From Paracoccus fontiphilus (lineage in GTDB: Bacteria > Pseudomonadota > Alphaproteobacteria > Rhodobacterales > Rhodobacteraceae), in NCBI RefSeq assembly GCF_017356265.1, contig NZ_JAFNAW010000039.1, positions 1 to 32,964 of the forward strand: a stretch of DNA of 32,964 nt, given 5' to 3'. The number at the start of each line of letters is the position of its first letter. The first letter of the stretch is position 1. The notes beneath the pieces are model-generated. The model made no database searches, had not been told where the DNA came from, and was given only the letters and a program-made list of their open reading frames with translations. The translations under genes were made by a program, and so were the position numbers. Shown one piece after another: positions 24,222 to 32,222 of the stretch.

Positions 24222-27116
24222 ATGGCAAACGGAGCTTGCGATATTTGCGGTCGCCCGGCGACGGCGCGCGTGCGCGCCTCGGTGAACGGCAGGGTTCAGA
24301 ACATGGAGCTTTGCGACCAGCATTACAGCGAAATGGCGCGCCGGTCGGGGCGCAGCGCCTCGCCGCTGGAGTCCCTGTTCGGACGGCGTTCCCTTCTTGA
24401 CGAATTCTTCGGCGAGAGCGGTTTCGGCAGCCTCTTTGGTGACAGTCCGCTGCGAGGCGGCACGCTCGGCTCCATGGGTGACGGCGATGACGCTGTCGTC
24501 GACGCCACTGTCGGCGAGGGCGCGCCGCGGCGTGGATCGCGGCGCGGCGGCGGACGCACCATCGCCGACCGGCTGAGCGAACAGGGCAACAAGCTGCTGC
24601 AGGATGCCGCACAGAAGGCCGGGGAATTCGGGCGCAGCGAGGTCGACACCGAACATCTGCTTCTGGCATTGACCCCGTCTGACGTCGTCAAGACGATCCT
24701 GGAACAGTTCAAGGTCGATGTGGACGATCTGCGGCGCCAGATCGAGAAGGAGGCGAAGCGTGGAGACGCCAAGACGGAGGGTGAAATCAGCGTCAGTCCT
24801 CGCCTGAAGGACGCGCTGAACCGGGCCTTCATCGCCTCGAACGAACTCGGCCATTCCTATGTCGGTCCCGAGCACCTGCTGATCGGCCTTGCCGAGGAAG
24901 GTGAAGGCCTGGCCGCGTCGATCCTGCGCAAATACGGATTGACGCCGCAGGCGCTGCGTCAGCAGGTGACGAAGGTGGTCGGCAAGGGTGCCGAGGAAGG
25001 CCGCGTCGAGACTCCATCGAACACCCCCGATCTCGACCAGTTCAGCCGCGATCTCACCAAGGCCGCGCGCGAGGGCAAGCTCGACCCTGTGATCGGTCGC
25101 GCCCGCGAGATCGAAACGACGATCGAGGTCCTCGCGCGGCGCAAGAAGAACAACCCCGTGCTGATCGGCGAGCCCGGCGTCGGCAAGACCGCCATCATCG
25201 AGGGGCTCGCCCAGCGGATCGTGGCCGGCGAGGTGCCCGAGGCCCTGCGCGACAAGCGGCTGGTTGAACTGAACATCAACTCGATGGTCGCAGGGTCCAA
25301 GTATCGCGGCGAGTTCGAGGAGCGCGTGCAAAAGATCCTCAAGGAGATCACCGAGGAGAAGGACAGCCTCATTCTCTTCATCGACGAGATCCACACCATC
25401 GTGGGTGCCGGCCAGGGCGGCGGCGAAGGCGGTCTGGACATTGCCAACACCTTCAAGCCGGCGCTGGCGCGGGGCGAGCTGAACCTGATCGGTGCGACGA
25501 CGCTCAACGAGTATCAGAAATACATCGAGAAGGACGCGGCACTCGAACGCCGATTCCAGCCGGTCTATGTGGACGAGCCCACGGTCGCACAGACGATCAT
25601 GATTCTGCGCGGGCTGCGCGACACGCTCGAAAGCCACCACAAGGTGACGATCACCGACGAGGCGATCATCGCCGCCGCGGAGCTTTCGGATCGCTATATC
25701 ACCGGTCGCTTCATGCCCGACAAGGCGATCGACCTGATCGATCAGGCCGCCGCACGTGTGAAGATCAGCGCCACAGCGCGCCCTGTGGACGTCCAGGAGT
25801 TGGAGGCCGAAGCCGCGCAGATCAAGCGCGAACAGGACTATGCCGCAGCCCGCAAGCAATTCGACCGAGCAGCGGAACTGAAGAAGGAACTCGAGCAGAA
25901 GCAGAAGGAGCTTGACGAGCTTCTGGAGATCTGGAAGCGCGACCAGGCTTCGGCGACCGCCGAGGTGCGCGCCGATCATGTCGCGCAGATCGTCTCCAAG
26001 ATCACCGGTGTTCCGGTCACGGAGCTGACCGCCGAGGAGAAGGACAAACTCCTGAAGCTCGAGGAGAAGCTGCACGAGCGCGTCATTGGCCAGGAAGAAG
26101 CGATCCGCGCCGTGGCCGATGCGGTGCGCCTGGCGCGTGCGGGTCTGCGCGAAGGTTCCGGTCCGACCGCGACCTTCCTGTTCCTCGGGCCGACCGGGGT
26201 TGGCAAGACGGAACTGGCCAAGACGCTCGCCGAGGTGATCTTCGGCGATCAGGACGCGATGATCCGTATCGACATGTCGGAATATGGAGAGCGTCACGCG
26301 GTGGCACGGTTGGTTGGCGCACCTCCGGGCTACGTCGGATACGACGAAGGCGGGCAGCTGACGGAGAAGGTGCGCCGTCGGCCCTACTCGGTCGTGCTCC
26401 TCGACGAAATCGAAAAGGCGCATCCCGATGTCTACAACATCCTGTTGCAGGTGTTCGACGATGGCCGCCTGACAGATGGCAAGGGCCGCGTGGTGGACTT
26501 CACCAACACCATCATCATCGCCACCTCGAACCTCGGTTCGGACATCATCCAGCGCAACCTCACGAAACGCGGCAGCAGTGAGTTCGACGAGGCCAAGCAG
26601 AAATCCGAACTGATGGAGGTGTTGCGCGGTCATTTCCGGCCAGAGTTCATCAACCGGATCGACGAGATCATCGTCTTTCATTCGCTGAATAAGTCGGAGA
26701 TCCGCCAGATCGTCGAGTTGCAGCTCAACCGGGTGAAGCGGACCGCCCTTACCCAGGGCGTCGAACTCGAATTCGACGTGAGCGTCGTGGATCACTTCGG
26801 CGCGGTCGGCTTCCGCCCCGAATTCGGCGCCCGCGAGCTGCGCCGGCTGATCCGGTCGGAGTTGGAGACCGAGTTGGCCCGCGAGATGCTCTCCGGGCGG
26901 ATCGAGGATGGTGACAAGGTCCGCGTCGCTTGGTCGGAAGACGAACAGAGGGTCGTGTTCGAAAAGATCGTAAAGGACACCGGTGACGACAGCCCGGACG
27001 ATCAGGCCAAGGCTGGGATCGAGGAGCCCAGCGAAGTTGCCGAAGACAGGACGGACGTTCCGAAGCCCAGCGTTGGGGATGAGGTGCAGTCCAAGGACGA
27101 CAAGTCCGCCGAGTGA
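24222..27116 (+). CDS. clpK: ClpK/ClpG-type AAA+ disaggregase
   Basis: The 964-residue protein has an N-terminal extension with a Cys/His cluster ([10 protein letters not shown]6/C9; ELCDQHY, C31/H34), a glycine-rich low-complexity linker, and then a Clp-N double repeat (about 115-255). AAA1 has Walker A GEPGVGKT at 316-323. A short coiled M-domain with a UVR-like stretch lies near 529-576. AAA2 has Walker A GPTGVGKT at 656-663. I see no IGL/IGF ClpP-docking loop before the [12 protein letters not shown] segment, so it should work as a stand-alone disaggregase, as described for ClpK/ClpG. The acidic C-terminal tail (about 925-964) is also typical. It starts 18 bases after ftsH. Confidence 0.92.
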   Translation: MANGACDICGRPATARVRASVNGRVQNMELCDQHYSEMARRSGRSASPLESLFGRRSLLDEFFGESGFGSLFGDSPLRGGTLGSMGDGDDAVVDATVGEGAPRRGSRRGGGRTIADRLSEQGNKLLQDAAQKAGEFGRSEVDTEHLLLALTPSDVVKTILEQFKVDVDDLRRQIEKEAKRGDAKTEGEISVSPRLKDALNRAFIASNELGHSYVGPEHLLIGLAEEGEGLAASILRKYGLTPQALRQQVTKVVGKGAEEGRVETPSNTPDLDQFSRDLTKAAREGKLDPVIGRAREIETTIEVLARRKKNNPVLIGEPGVGKTAIIEGLAQRIVAGEVPEALRDKRLVELNINSMVAGSKYRGEFEERVQKILKEITEEKDSLILFIDEIHTIVGAGQGGGEGGLDIANTFKPALARGELNLIGATTLNEYQKYIEKDAALERRFQPVYVDEPTVAQTIMILRGLRDTLESHHKVTITDEAIIAAAELSDRYITGRFMPDKAIDLIDQAAARVKISATARPVDVQELEAEAAQIKREQDYAAARKQFDRAAELKKELEQKQKELDELLEIWKRDQASATAEVRADHVAQIVSKITGVPVTELTAEEKDKLLKLEEKLHERVIGQEEAIRAVADAVRLARAGLREGSGPTATFLFLGPTGVGKTELAKTLAEVIFGDQDAMIRIDMSEYGERHAVARLVGAPPGYVGYDEGGQLTEKVRRRPYSVVLLDEIEKAHPDVYNILLQVFDDGRLTDGKGRVVDFTNTIIIATSNLGSDIIQRNLTKRGSSEFDEAKQKSELMEVLRGHFRPEFINRIDEIIVFHSLNKSEIRQIVELQLNRVKRTALTQGVELEFDVSVVDHFGAVGFRPEFGARELRRLIRSELETELAREMLSGRIEDGDKVRVAWSEDEQRVVFEKIVKDTGDDSPDDQAKAGIEEPSEVAEDRTDVPKPSVGDEVQSKDDKSAE

Positions 27117-27133
27117 CAGCGCAAAAGACTGGC

Positions 27134-27157
27134 CCGGCGCGATATCGGTCGCGCCGG
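27134..27157 (+). other. GC-rich hairpin between clpK and the HPF-sigma gene
   Basis: CCGGCGCGA (27134-27142) pairs perfectly with TCGCGCCGG (27149-27157) around a 6-base loop, in the only sizeable gap (77 bases) of the operon's first half. There is no T-run directly after it. It may be a partial terminator or an mRNA-processing or stabilising structure that lowers expression of the downstream genes. Confidence 0.4.
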
Positions 27158-27193
27158 ACCATCTCTTCGGAGAGTTATAGGAAGGTCCACGGC

Positions 27194-28366
27194 ATGAACG
27201 TCATTAGATCATTCCGCAATCTCGACCGGCACGGCCAACAGCGCGCGCCTGAGGTCATCGAGGAGGAGGTGCGGCAACTTGAACCGCACCTTGCGCGCTT
27301 TCGCGAGGATCTGGTCCGGCTCGAAGTCGTTGCCTCGCAGACGAGGGGCAAGAAACGCATCAAAGTCAGCCTACGCCTGCAACTGCCGTCGGGCGTGATC
27401 GCGGCGCGGGAAGAGGGATTCGAGATCGAGCCTGTCCTGCGCAAGGCCTTTGCCGACCTGCGCCACCAAGTCGATCGGCATGTGGCGCGCCTCAAGCACG
27501 AGCCTGAATACAAGCGTCCCGCCCGCCGGCGCCGGATCGGCGCCCCGCTGCCGCCCGCGCGGGATGCGGCGGAAGCGAACCGGCGCCAGCTCTTCTTTGA
27601 CCTGATCGAGGATCATCTCGATACGATCTATGACACCGTCAGGCGCGAGTTGACCTATCTCGAATGCAGCGGATCGGTACCGGAGGGATATCTGAGCGTT
27701 CGCGGTCTCTTCGATGCGACGATCCTCAAGGGGCTGGCCCGCTTCGAGGATCGGCCTTCGGAGTTTTCCGTCGGCGACTGGCTGAAACGGCTGGCTTTTG
27801 AGACCATCGAGGAAGAATCCCGCGCCGCCCGCCGCGCCGTGCCTGAGGATGCCGCCTCCATCGAGGCGGAACCCGAGGCCCCGGCGGAGGATCCGATCGA
27901 GGCGGATCAGGCGATGTTCGAGTTCTACCAGCCCGACGAAGTGCTGATGCTAGAGGACCTCATCGCCGACGACGGCGGCACAGACCCCGAGACCGAAGTG
28001 GATCGTCATGATATCGCCATGGCACTGCACCGGGCTATCGCAGATCTTGCTCCGGTCGAGCGCCGCGTCCTGTATCGGATGTACCTGGAAGACGCCACGA
28101 TCGCGGAGACGGCGCACCTCCTGGGTCTCACTGAGGCGGAAGTGTTGAAGATTGCAGAGAACGCGGCGGAGACACTGCGCGGCACGCTGGTCGAAGCCGG
28201 GTTGATCGGCGAGGCATCGGGGCGCGCGCCCGTGGAAAGGGAAATTGCCCGGACGCAGTGTCTGCCTCAACCGGTCGAGGACCGCCGCCGCGTGGCGGCC
28301 GCCCTGGCCGGCGCGGAGACAATCGGCACTACTGAGTTGAAACCTGAACAGGAGATGGACCAATGA
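27194..28366 (+). CDS. HPF/RaiA-like domain fused to a sigma-70-like C-terminal part
   Basis: The 390-residue protein joins two modules. Residues about 1-110 resemble the ribosome hibernation factor (HPF/RaiA, S30AE) fold: VRLEVVASQTRGKKRIKVSL, RLQLPSGVIAAREEG, and FADLRHQVDRHVARLKHEPE. Residues about 130-212 look like a degenerate sigma region 2. An acidic linker (210-270) follows. Residues about 272-337 (ALHRAIADLAPVERRVLYRM, IAETAHLLGLTEAEVLKIAE) match sigma region 4 with its helix-turn-helix. The ATG at 27194 has AGGAAGG eight bases upstream. It probably links ribosome protection to transcription during stress; the role is inferred from domains only. Its stop overlaps the hdeD start. Confidence 0.75.
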   Translation: MNVIRSFRNLDRHGQQRAPEVIEEEVRQLEPHLARFREDLVRLEVVASQTRGKKRIKVSLRLQLPSGVIAAREEGFEIEPVLRKAFADLRHQVDRHVARLKHEPEYKRPARRRRIGAPLPPARDAAEANRRQLFFDLIEDHLDTIYDTVRRELTYLECSGSVPEGYLSVRGLFDATILKGLARFEDRPSEFSVGDWLKRLAFETIEEESRAARRAVPEDAASIEAEPEAPAEDPIEADQAMFEFYQPDEVLMLEDLIADDGGTDPETEVDRHDIAMALHRAIADLAPVERRVLYRMYLEDATIAETAHLLGLTEAEVLKIAENAAETLRGTLVEAGLIGEASGRAPVEREIARTQCLPQPVEDRRRVAAALAGAETIGTTELKPEQEMDQ

Positions 28367-29010
28367 CGACAACCTCTGCAAAGCAATCCGACACGATGCA
28401 GGACATGCTGTGCAGCCTGTCCGGGAACTGGTGGCTGTTCGTGCTGCGCGGTGTCCTGGCGCTGGTGATCGCGGTTCTCGCCTTCCTCATGCCTGCGGAG
28501 TCGCTGCTTGCTCTGACGCTGGTCTTCGGCGCTTTCGCCTTCGCCGATGGCGTGTTCGGCCTCGTCGCCGCCGTCCGCAACATCCGCGGGGGCGACCGCT
28601 GGGGCTGGCTGATGTTCAGCGGCATTCTGGGGATCGCCACGGGGGTCGTCGTGGTCTTCTCGCCGTTCGTCGCGACGCTTGTGCTTGCGACATTCCTCTG
28701 GGCCAGCATTGCATTCTGGTCCGTGTTCTCGGGTGCCCTCGAGATCGCGGCAGCGATCCGCCTGCGAAAGGAAATCAACGGCGAAATCTGGCTGATCCTG
28801 AGCGGCCTTCTCTCGGTCGTTCTCGGTGTCGTCGTGACCTGGATGCTGCTGACGCGCCCGGTCGAAAGCTTCCTCGCGCTCGGCTGGCTGATCGGCTTCT
28901 ACGCCGCGGTCTTCGGGGTGATGATGATCCTCCTCGGGCTACGGCTTCGCAAGGCGGATCGTTCGGACGGTGCGGCCTTCGATGACGCTCCCCCATCGGC
29001 AAAGGCGTGA
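28363..29010 (+). CDS. hdeD: HdeD-family membrane protein
   Basis: The 215-residue protein has six predicted membrane segments in three hairpins, for example WWLFVLRGVLALVIAVLAFL, LTLVFGAFAFADGVFGLVAA, LMFSGILGIATGVVVVFSPF and LGWLIGFYAAVFGVMMILLG. The WWLFVLRGVLAL opening is the HdeD signature. HdeD supports acid resistance in E. coli and is a standard member of tLST loci. ATGA overlap with the preceding stop indicates coupling. The C-terminal tail is hydrophilic. Confidence 0.92.
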   Translation: MTTTSAKQSDTMQDMLCSLSGNWWLFVLRGVLALVIAVLAFLMPAESLLALTLVFGAFAFADGVFGLVAAVRNIRGGDRWGWLMFSGILGIATGVVVVFSPFVATLVLATFLWASIAFWSVFSGALEIAAAIRLRKEINGEIWLILSGLLSVVLGVVVTWMLLTRPVESFLALGWLIGFYAAVFGVMMILLGLRLRKADRSDGAAFDDAPPSAKA

Positions 29011-29222
29011 GGTGCCCTGTGGTGGATGACGGGCGACTTGCCGGCGAGGAGCACGATTTCACCCGATGGGACGAAACGATCTTCGACCGTTGCCTGAGCA
29101 CCGGCTTCAATCCGTTCGGCAGCGGTCCGACGCCAATCTTCCTGCGGCACCGGGACGCAGAGGCGCCGGACGCCGATGCAAAGCCGTGCATGCCACCTGA
29201 CACCGAAAATGCGAGGTGCTGA
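29007..29222 (+). CDS. Small protein of unknown function (71 aa)
   Basis: I do not recognise this protein. It starts with GTG at 29007 in a GTGA overlap with hdeD and stops with TGA sharing a base with the next ATG (TGATG at 29220-29224). That coupling on both sides is the main support. The sequence is hydrophilic, with EEHDFTRWDETIFDRCLSTG, two Cys, and a Pro/Asp-rich tail. There is no signal peptide, membrane helix or known motif. It could instead be a non-coding spacer that happens to be open. Confidence 0.45.
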   Translation: MRCPVVDDGRLAGEEHDFTRWDETIFDRCLSTGFNPFGSGPTPIFLRHRDAEAPDADAKPCMPPDTENARC

Positions 29223-29842
29223 TGTCGAACCGCCTGCCTGACTTGGCATTTGCTGCTGCGGCCGCTGCCTTGGGCATCGGCATCGTTTTCGTTTTTCGTT
29301 CGATGTATCTTGCCGAAGACATACTGCCTTTCGCGCAGGAGATGACGCTCATCTTCCTCGGCGCTGTCGTGACGATCATTCTGACCGCGGCGCTTCTCAA
29401 TCGCCAGACCGATCTCGAGCTTCGCAAGGAAGGAAGGGTCATCATCCTCCAGCAGCAATGCGACATTTACATGGCCTGCATCGAGAAGGTCGCAGAGATC
29501 GTGGAAACCGCAAGGCACGATGCGAAGCTGATCGATGAACTGCGTGTTCTCAGCCACAAGCTGGCTGTGGTCGCGAGTGCAGGGGTCGTGTCCAGCTTCG
29601 AGCAGGTACTGGAGAGCTTGCAGTCCGGTTTTGCTGACGGCACGCTCTCGGACGGGGACGGAGAGGGCGTGATGAATGCCGTCGCCGATCTCACGATAGC
29701 GATGCGGTCGGACGTCCTGCACGCTGCTGCCTTCCCTTCGCAGAACACCGAACGCGCCGTTCGCCTGAATTCGAGGCGAATGGAAAAACTCGACGATCTC
29801 GAACGTCACCTTCTCGTATCCACCGACACCCGGGAGAACTGA
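29222..29842 (+). CDS. Membrane-anchored protein of unknown function (206 aa)
   Basis: I do not recognise a named family. Two membrane helices lie at the N-terminus (about 6-30, DLAFAAAAAALGIGIVFVFR; about 41-62, MTLIFLGAVVTIILTAALLN). A mostly helical cytoplasmic part with Cys near QQQCDIYMACIEKV follows. The layout suggests a membrane-tethered scaffold or sensor. ATG at 29222 is chosen over GTG 29216 because it couples to the preceding stop by TGATG. It is one base from the NDUFS4-like gene, so it is part of the same operon. Confidence 0.7.
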   Translation: MSNRLPDLAFAAAAAALGIGIVFVFRSMYLAEDILPFAQEMTLIFLGAVVTIILTAALLNRQTDLELRKEGRVIILQQQCDIYMACIEKVAEIVETARHDAKLIDELRVLSHKLAVVASAGVVSSFEQVLESLQSGFADGTLSDGDGEGVMNAVADLTIAMRSDVLHAAAFPSQNTERAVRLNSRRMEKLDDLERHLLVSTDTREN

Positions 29843-29843
29843 T

Positions 29844-30404
29844 ATGCGCGGCCATAATCGCCCACCATTCCCGCCGAAAATTCCTGGAACCGATCTGCCA
29901 TCCTGGGACGTGCCGACGGCAATCATCTACCGTCCTGCCCGTTCCGCGATGACATCGGCGCCTCGGCCCAACTACTGGGTCCTCGAGTTCGAGCCGTCGC
30001 GGCCGCCGCAGATCGAGCCGCTGATGGGATACACGTCCAGCGGCGATCCCTATCGTCCGATTCGGCTGAAGTTTCCGGATCGCGACAGTGCCGTGGACTT
30101 CGCAGAGCGGCAGGACTGGCATTATGTCGTGCGCGAGGACGCTGGGGGAGCCCGGATGGCGAACCCTTGGGCGGGTGAGACGCGCCACCGGCTGCACAGG
30201 GGCGTCGATGCCCCGGGAGCCTTCCGGGTCCCGTTCCGCCCCGATCGCCGCCTCTCAAGAGGCGTCCAGCATGAGAGCACGCCCGACCCGTCTACCAGCG
30301 ACAGGGAGAGTTTCGATCCGGTCCTCGAAGCCTCGCTCGAATCCTTCCCCGCCTCTGATCCTCCGGCGTGGACGGCTGTGACAATTGCAAGAAAGACGAC
30401 GTGA
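29844..30404 (+). CDS. NDUFS4-like (complex I accessory) protein with SFPASDPPAW tail
   Basis: In this 186-residue protein, residues about 25-100 match the ETC complex I NDUFS4 domain. IIYRPARSAMTSAPRPNYWV, LEFEPSRPPQIEPLMGY and IRLKFPDRDSAVDFAERQDW parallel the core of alphaproteobacterial NDUFS4/NuoQ-type proteins. The last part (about 150-186) holds DPVLEASLESFPASDPPAWT, a short tail motif that recurs in small bacterial proteins. The housekeeping version is normally a short stand-alone protein, so this looks like an island paralogue with an extension. A role in protecting or adapting respiratory complex I under stress is inference. Confidence 0.7.
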   Translation: MRGHNRPPFPPKIPGTDLPSWDVPTAIIYRPARSAMTSAPRPNYWVLEFEPSRPPQIEPLMGYTSSGDPYRPIRLKFPDRDSAVDFAERQDWHYVVREDAGGARMANPWAGETRHRLHRGVDAPGAFRVPFRPDRRLSRGVQHESTPDPSTSDRESFDPVLEASLESFPASDPPAWTAVTIARKTT

Positions 30405-30437
30405 TGACGGCCAGCTGCATGCGCTTGGGGAAATGAG

Positions 30438-30750
30438 ATGTTTCCATGGGCCAATACCGTTGCTCGCAGATACCCCCCGTGGCCGTCTGGTCAGTCGTCG
30501 GGATCAGCCTTCTCGCTTTCCTCTGCCAGAGCGGCCTGCCGCCGCGCGTGCTGGACCGGTTCCTGTTCGAGTTCGCGCTGGTGCCGTCGCGCGTCTTCGG
30601 TCAGCTCCGCCTCGTCGCCCCGTCGGACTGGACCCCGTTCCTGACCAATATCTTCCTGCACGGGGGCTGGCTGCACCTCATACTGAACATGTGGACGCTG
30701 TGGATCTTCGGCCCCGCCGTCGAAGATCGGCTCGGACCGGGTAGATTCAC
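30438..30750 (+). pseudogene. Rhomboid-family protein, frameshifted and truncated
   Basis: The family-like N-terminus MFPWANTVARRYPP starts at ATG 30438. The rest (VAVWSVVGISLLAFLCQSGL ... NIFLHGGWLHLILNMWTLWI, FGPAVEDRLGPGRF) is in the next frame. The switch falls at a run of six C (30473-30478), and one more C would restore a single frame. After GPGRF the sequence abruptly becomes thioredoxin. The catalytic Ser/His helices of rhomboid proteases lie beyond the break and are lost. No functional product is expected. Confidence 0.75.
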
Positions 30751-30752
30751 GC

Positions 30753-30995
30753 TGGGCCGAGTGGTGCGGGCCATGCAAGATGATGGCGCCCCAGTTCGAG
30801 GCGGCGGCGCGCTCGCTCGAACCCCATGTCCGCCTGGGCAAGCTCGACACCGAGGCCGAACAGCAGATTGCCGGCCGCTACGGGATCCGCGGCACTCCCA
30901 CCATGATCCTGTTCAGGAGCGGCAAGGAGATCGCGAGGACGAGCGGTGCAATGCCTGCCGCGCAGATAGCGCAGTGGGCGCGGTCGCACGTCTAG
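30753..30995 (+). pseudogene. Thioredoxin, 5'-truncated remnant
   Basis: In one frame the DNA reads WAEWCGPCKMMAPQFEAAAR, then LEPHVRLGKLDTEAEQQIAG, IRGTPTMILFRSGKEIART and a normal C-terminus. This is a thioredoxin with intact CGPC and cis-Pro. The first two dozen residues and the start are missing because a deletion joined it to the rhomboid gene. No start codon exists in this frame before the active site. The first ATG (30780) lies just after CGPC, so any product would lack both catalytic Cys. It corresponds to the trx of tLST loci. Confidence 0.8.
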
Positions 30996-31052
30996 AGTTT
31001 ACAGGTATTGGCCTTACCTGCGCCATGCCATCAGGAGAAGAAGGACAAGAAC

Positions 31053-32222
31053 ATGCATGGCGTGACCGGATTTATTGAAAGTGCGGCCTTGTTGGTCTTT
31101 GCCGCGTTCGTGCTCGTGACGATATGTTCACGGATCGGCGTGCCCAGTATCGTCGGTTACATTCTTGCCGGCATAGTCATCGGACCTGCCGGCCTCGGCC
31201 TGATTGCCGAAAACGCTGCCCTGAGCAGCATCGGCGAGATCGGAGTAGTACTCCTGCTGTTCGCTCTTGGCCTGGAATTCTCGTTCGAGAAGCTCGTAAC
31301 GCTCAGGAAGCATGTCTTCGGTCTTGGAGCCGCGCAGGTTGCAGTCACGACGATATCGGTGTCGTTGATAGCGAGTCTGATCTTCGATCTCGCGCCCGTC
31401 CCCGCAATCCTCATCGGCGGGGCCGTTGCCATGTCATCCACGGCCATGTGCCTCAAGGTGCTCGCAAGCGCGAACGCTCTGGGATCGGCCCAAGGGCGTC
31501 TGGCCATTGCAGTGCTTCTGTTTCAAGACTTGGCAGCTGTAGCATTCCTGCTTCTGCACGATTCGATGAGCGGAGCCGCCGAGGGACATGGCGTGATAAC
31601 GGTCGTCGCCAGTGCAACGGCATTGGTTGCAGCTCTGTTCATTGCGCGTGGCCCGTTGCAGTTGCTGGCCCGTTGGGTAGCGTCGCGTGGCGATCCGGAA
31701 CTTGCCCAGCTTCTCGCGCTCACCATTGCACTAGGGTCCGCGATTGTCGCGGCCACCGCCGGCCTTTCTCCGGCACTCGCCGCATTCGCGGCCGGCATGA
31801 TCATCGGCGAGGGAGACGCGCGCCATGCTGTCGAGAACGAGATACGGCCTTTCCGCGATTTGTTTGTCGGGATTTTCTTTATCGGTATCGGGACTCAATT
31901 GCCACTTTGGATCCTTCCATCTCAATGGCCTGCCGTGCTGGTCTGGCTTGCAATAATACTCTGCGGAAAGACGCTGATTGTTTTCGTCGTCGCCCGACTA
32001 TTCGGCGAAGGGCTTCAGACCTCATTGCGGACCGGAGTCATCCTGGCCAACGGGGGAGAATTCAGCCTGATGTTGCTATCGGTTTCCTCGACGTCGGGTA
32101 CAGTGGCCGAGGAGTTCGCCGGCCCCCTCCTCCTCGCGATTGGAGTGAGCATGTTGGCTGGAAGTCTTATGATTAGATGGGCGGGGTCAGGCTTAGGATC
32201 AATCGACATTAGGCCCTGTTGA
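31053..32222 (+). pseudogene. kefB: KefB-type CPA2 cation:proton antiporter, C-terminally truncated
   Basis: Codons 1-388 form the membrane domain of a CPA2 antiporter with about twelve helices. IGVPSIVGYILAGIVIGPAG, VVLLLFALGLEFSFEKLVTL, AVLLFQDLAAVAFLLL (functional Q-D), LSPALAAFAAGMIIGEGDAR and ILANGGEFSLMLLSVS are family hallmarks. The soluble TrkA-N/RCK regulatory domain of KefB is absent. The frame meets the IS481-family end near 32217 and stops at 32222. ATG 31053 has an AGAAGGA site. The membrane core may still be made, but regulation would be lost. kefB is a standard tLST gene. Confidence 0.82.

Larger units (their letters stand above)
22198..32216 (+). other. tLST-like stress-tolerance island, approximately 10 kb, bounded by IS elements
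   Basis: All genes are on the plus strand and mostly overlapping or closely spaced: ftsH, clpK, HPF-sigma-like, hdeD, two small genes, NDUFS4-like, rhomboid and thioredoxin remnants, kefB. The combination ftsH-clpK-hdeD-trx-kefB is that of the transmissible locus of stress tolerance (LHR/tLST). Codon use is less extreme in third-position GC than in the core genes to the left. The left edge is an IS5-family element and the right edge an IS481-family element. No integrase or att site is visible. Confidence 0.75.

Noticed and set aside
22491..26795. Antisense open frame of 1434 codons on the minus strand across ftsH and clpK
   Set aside because: It is opposite two complete, motif-rich genes, has low-complexity composition and no recognisable domain. 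Long antisense frames are expected from high-GC third codon positions.
30446..31078. Single 210-codon frame read as a rhomboid protein with a long tail
   Set aside because: Only the first 100 codons resemble rhomboid. The rest is thioredoxin DNA read out of frame, so the frame is a deletion artefact and not a novel fusion protein.
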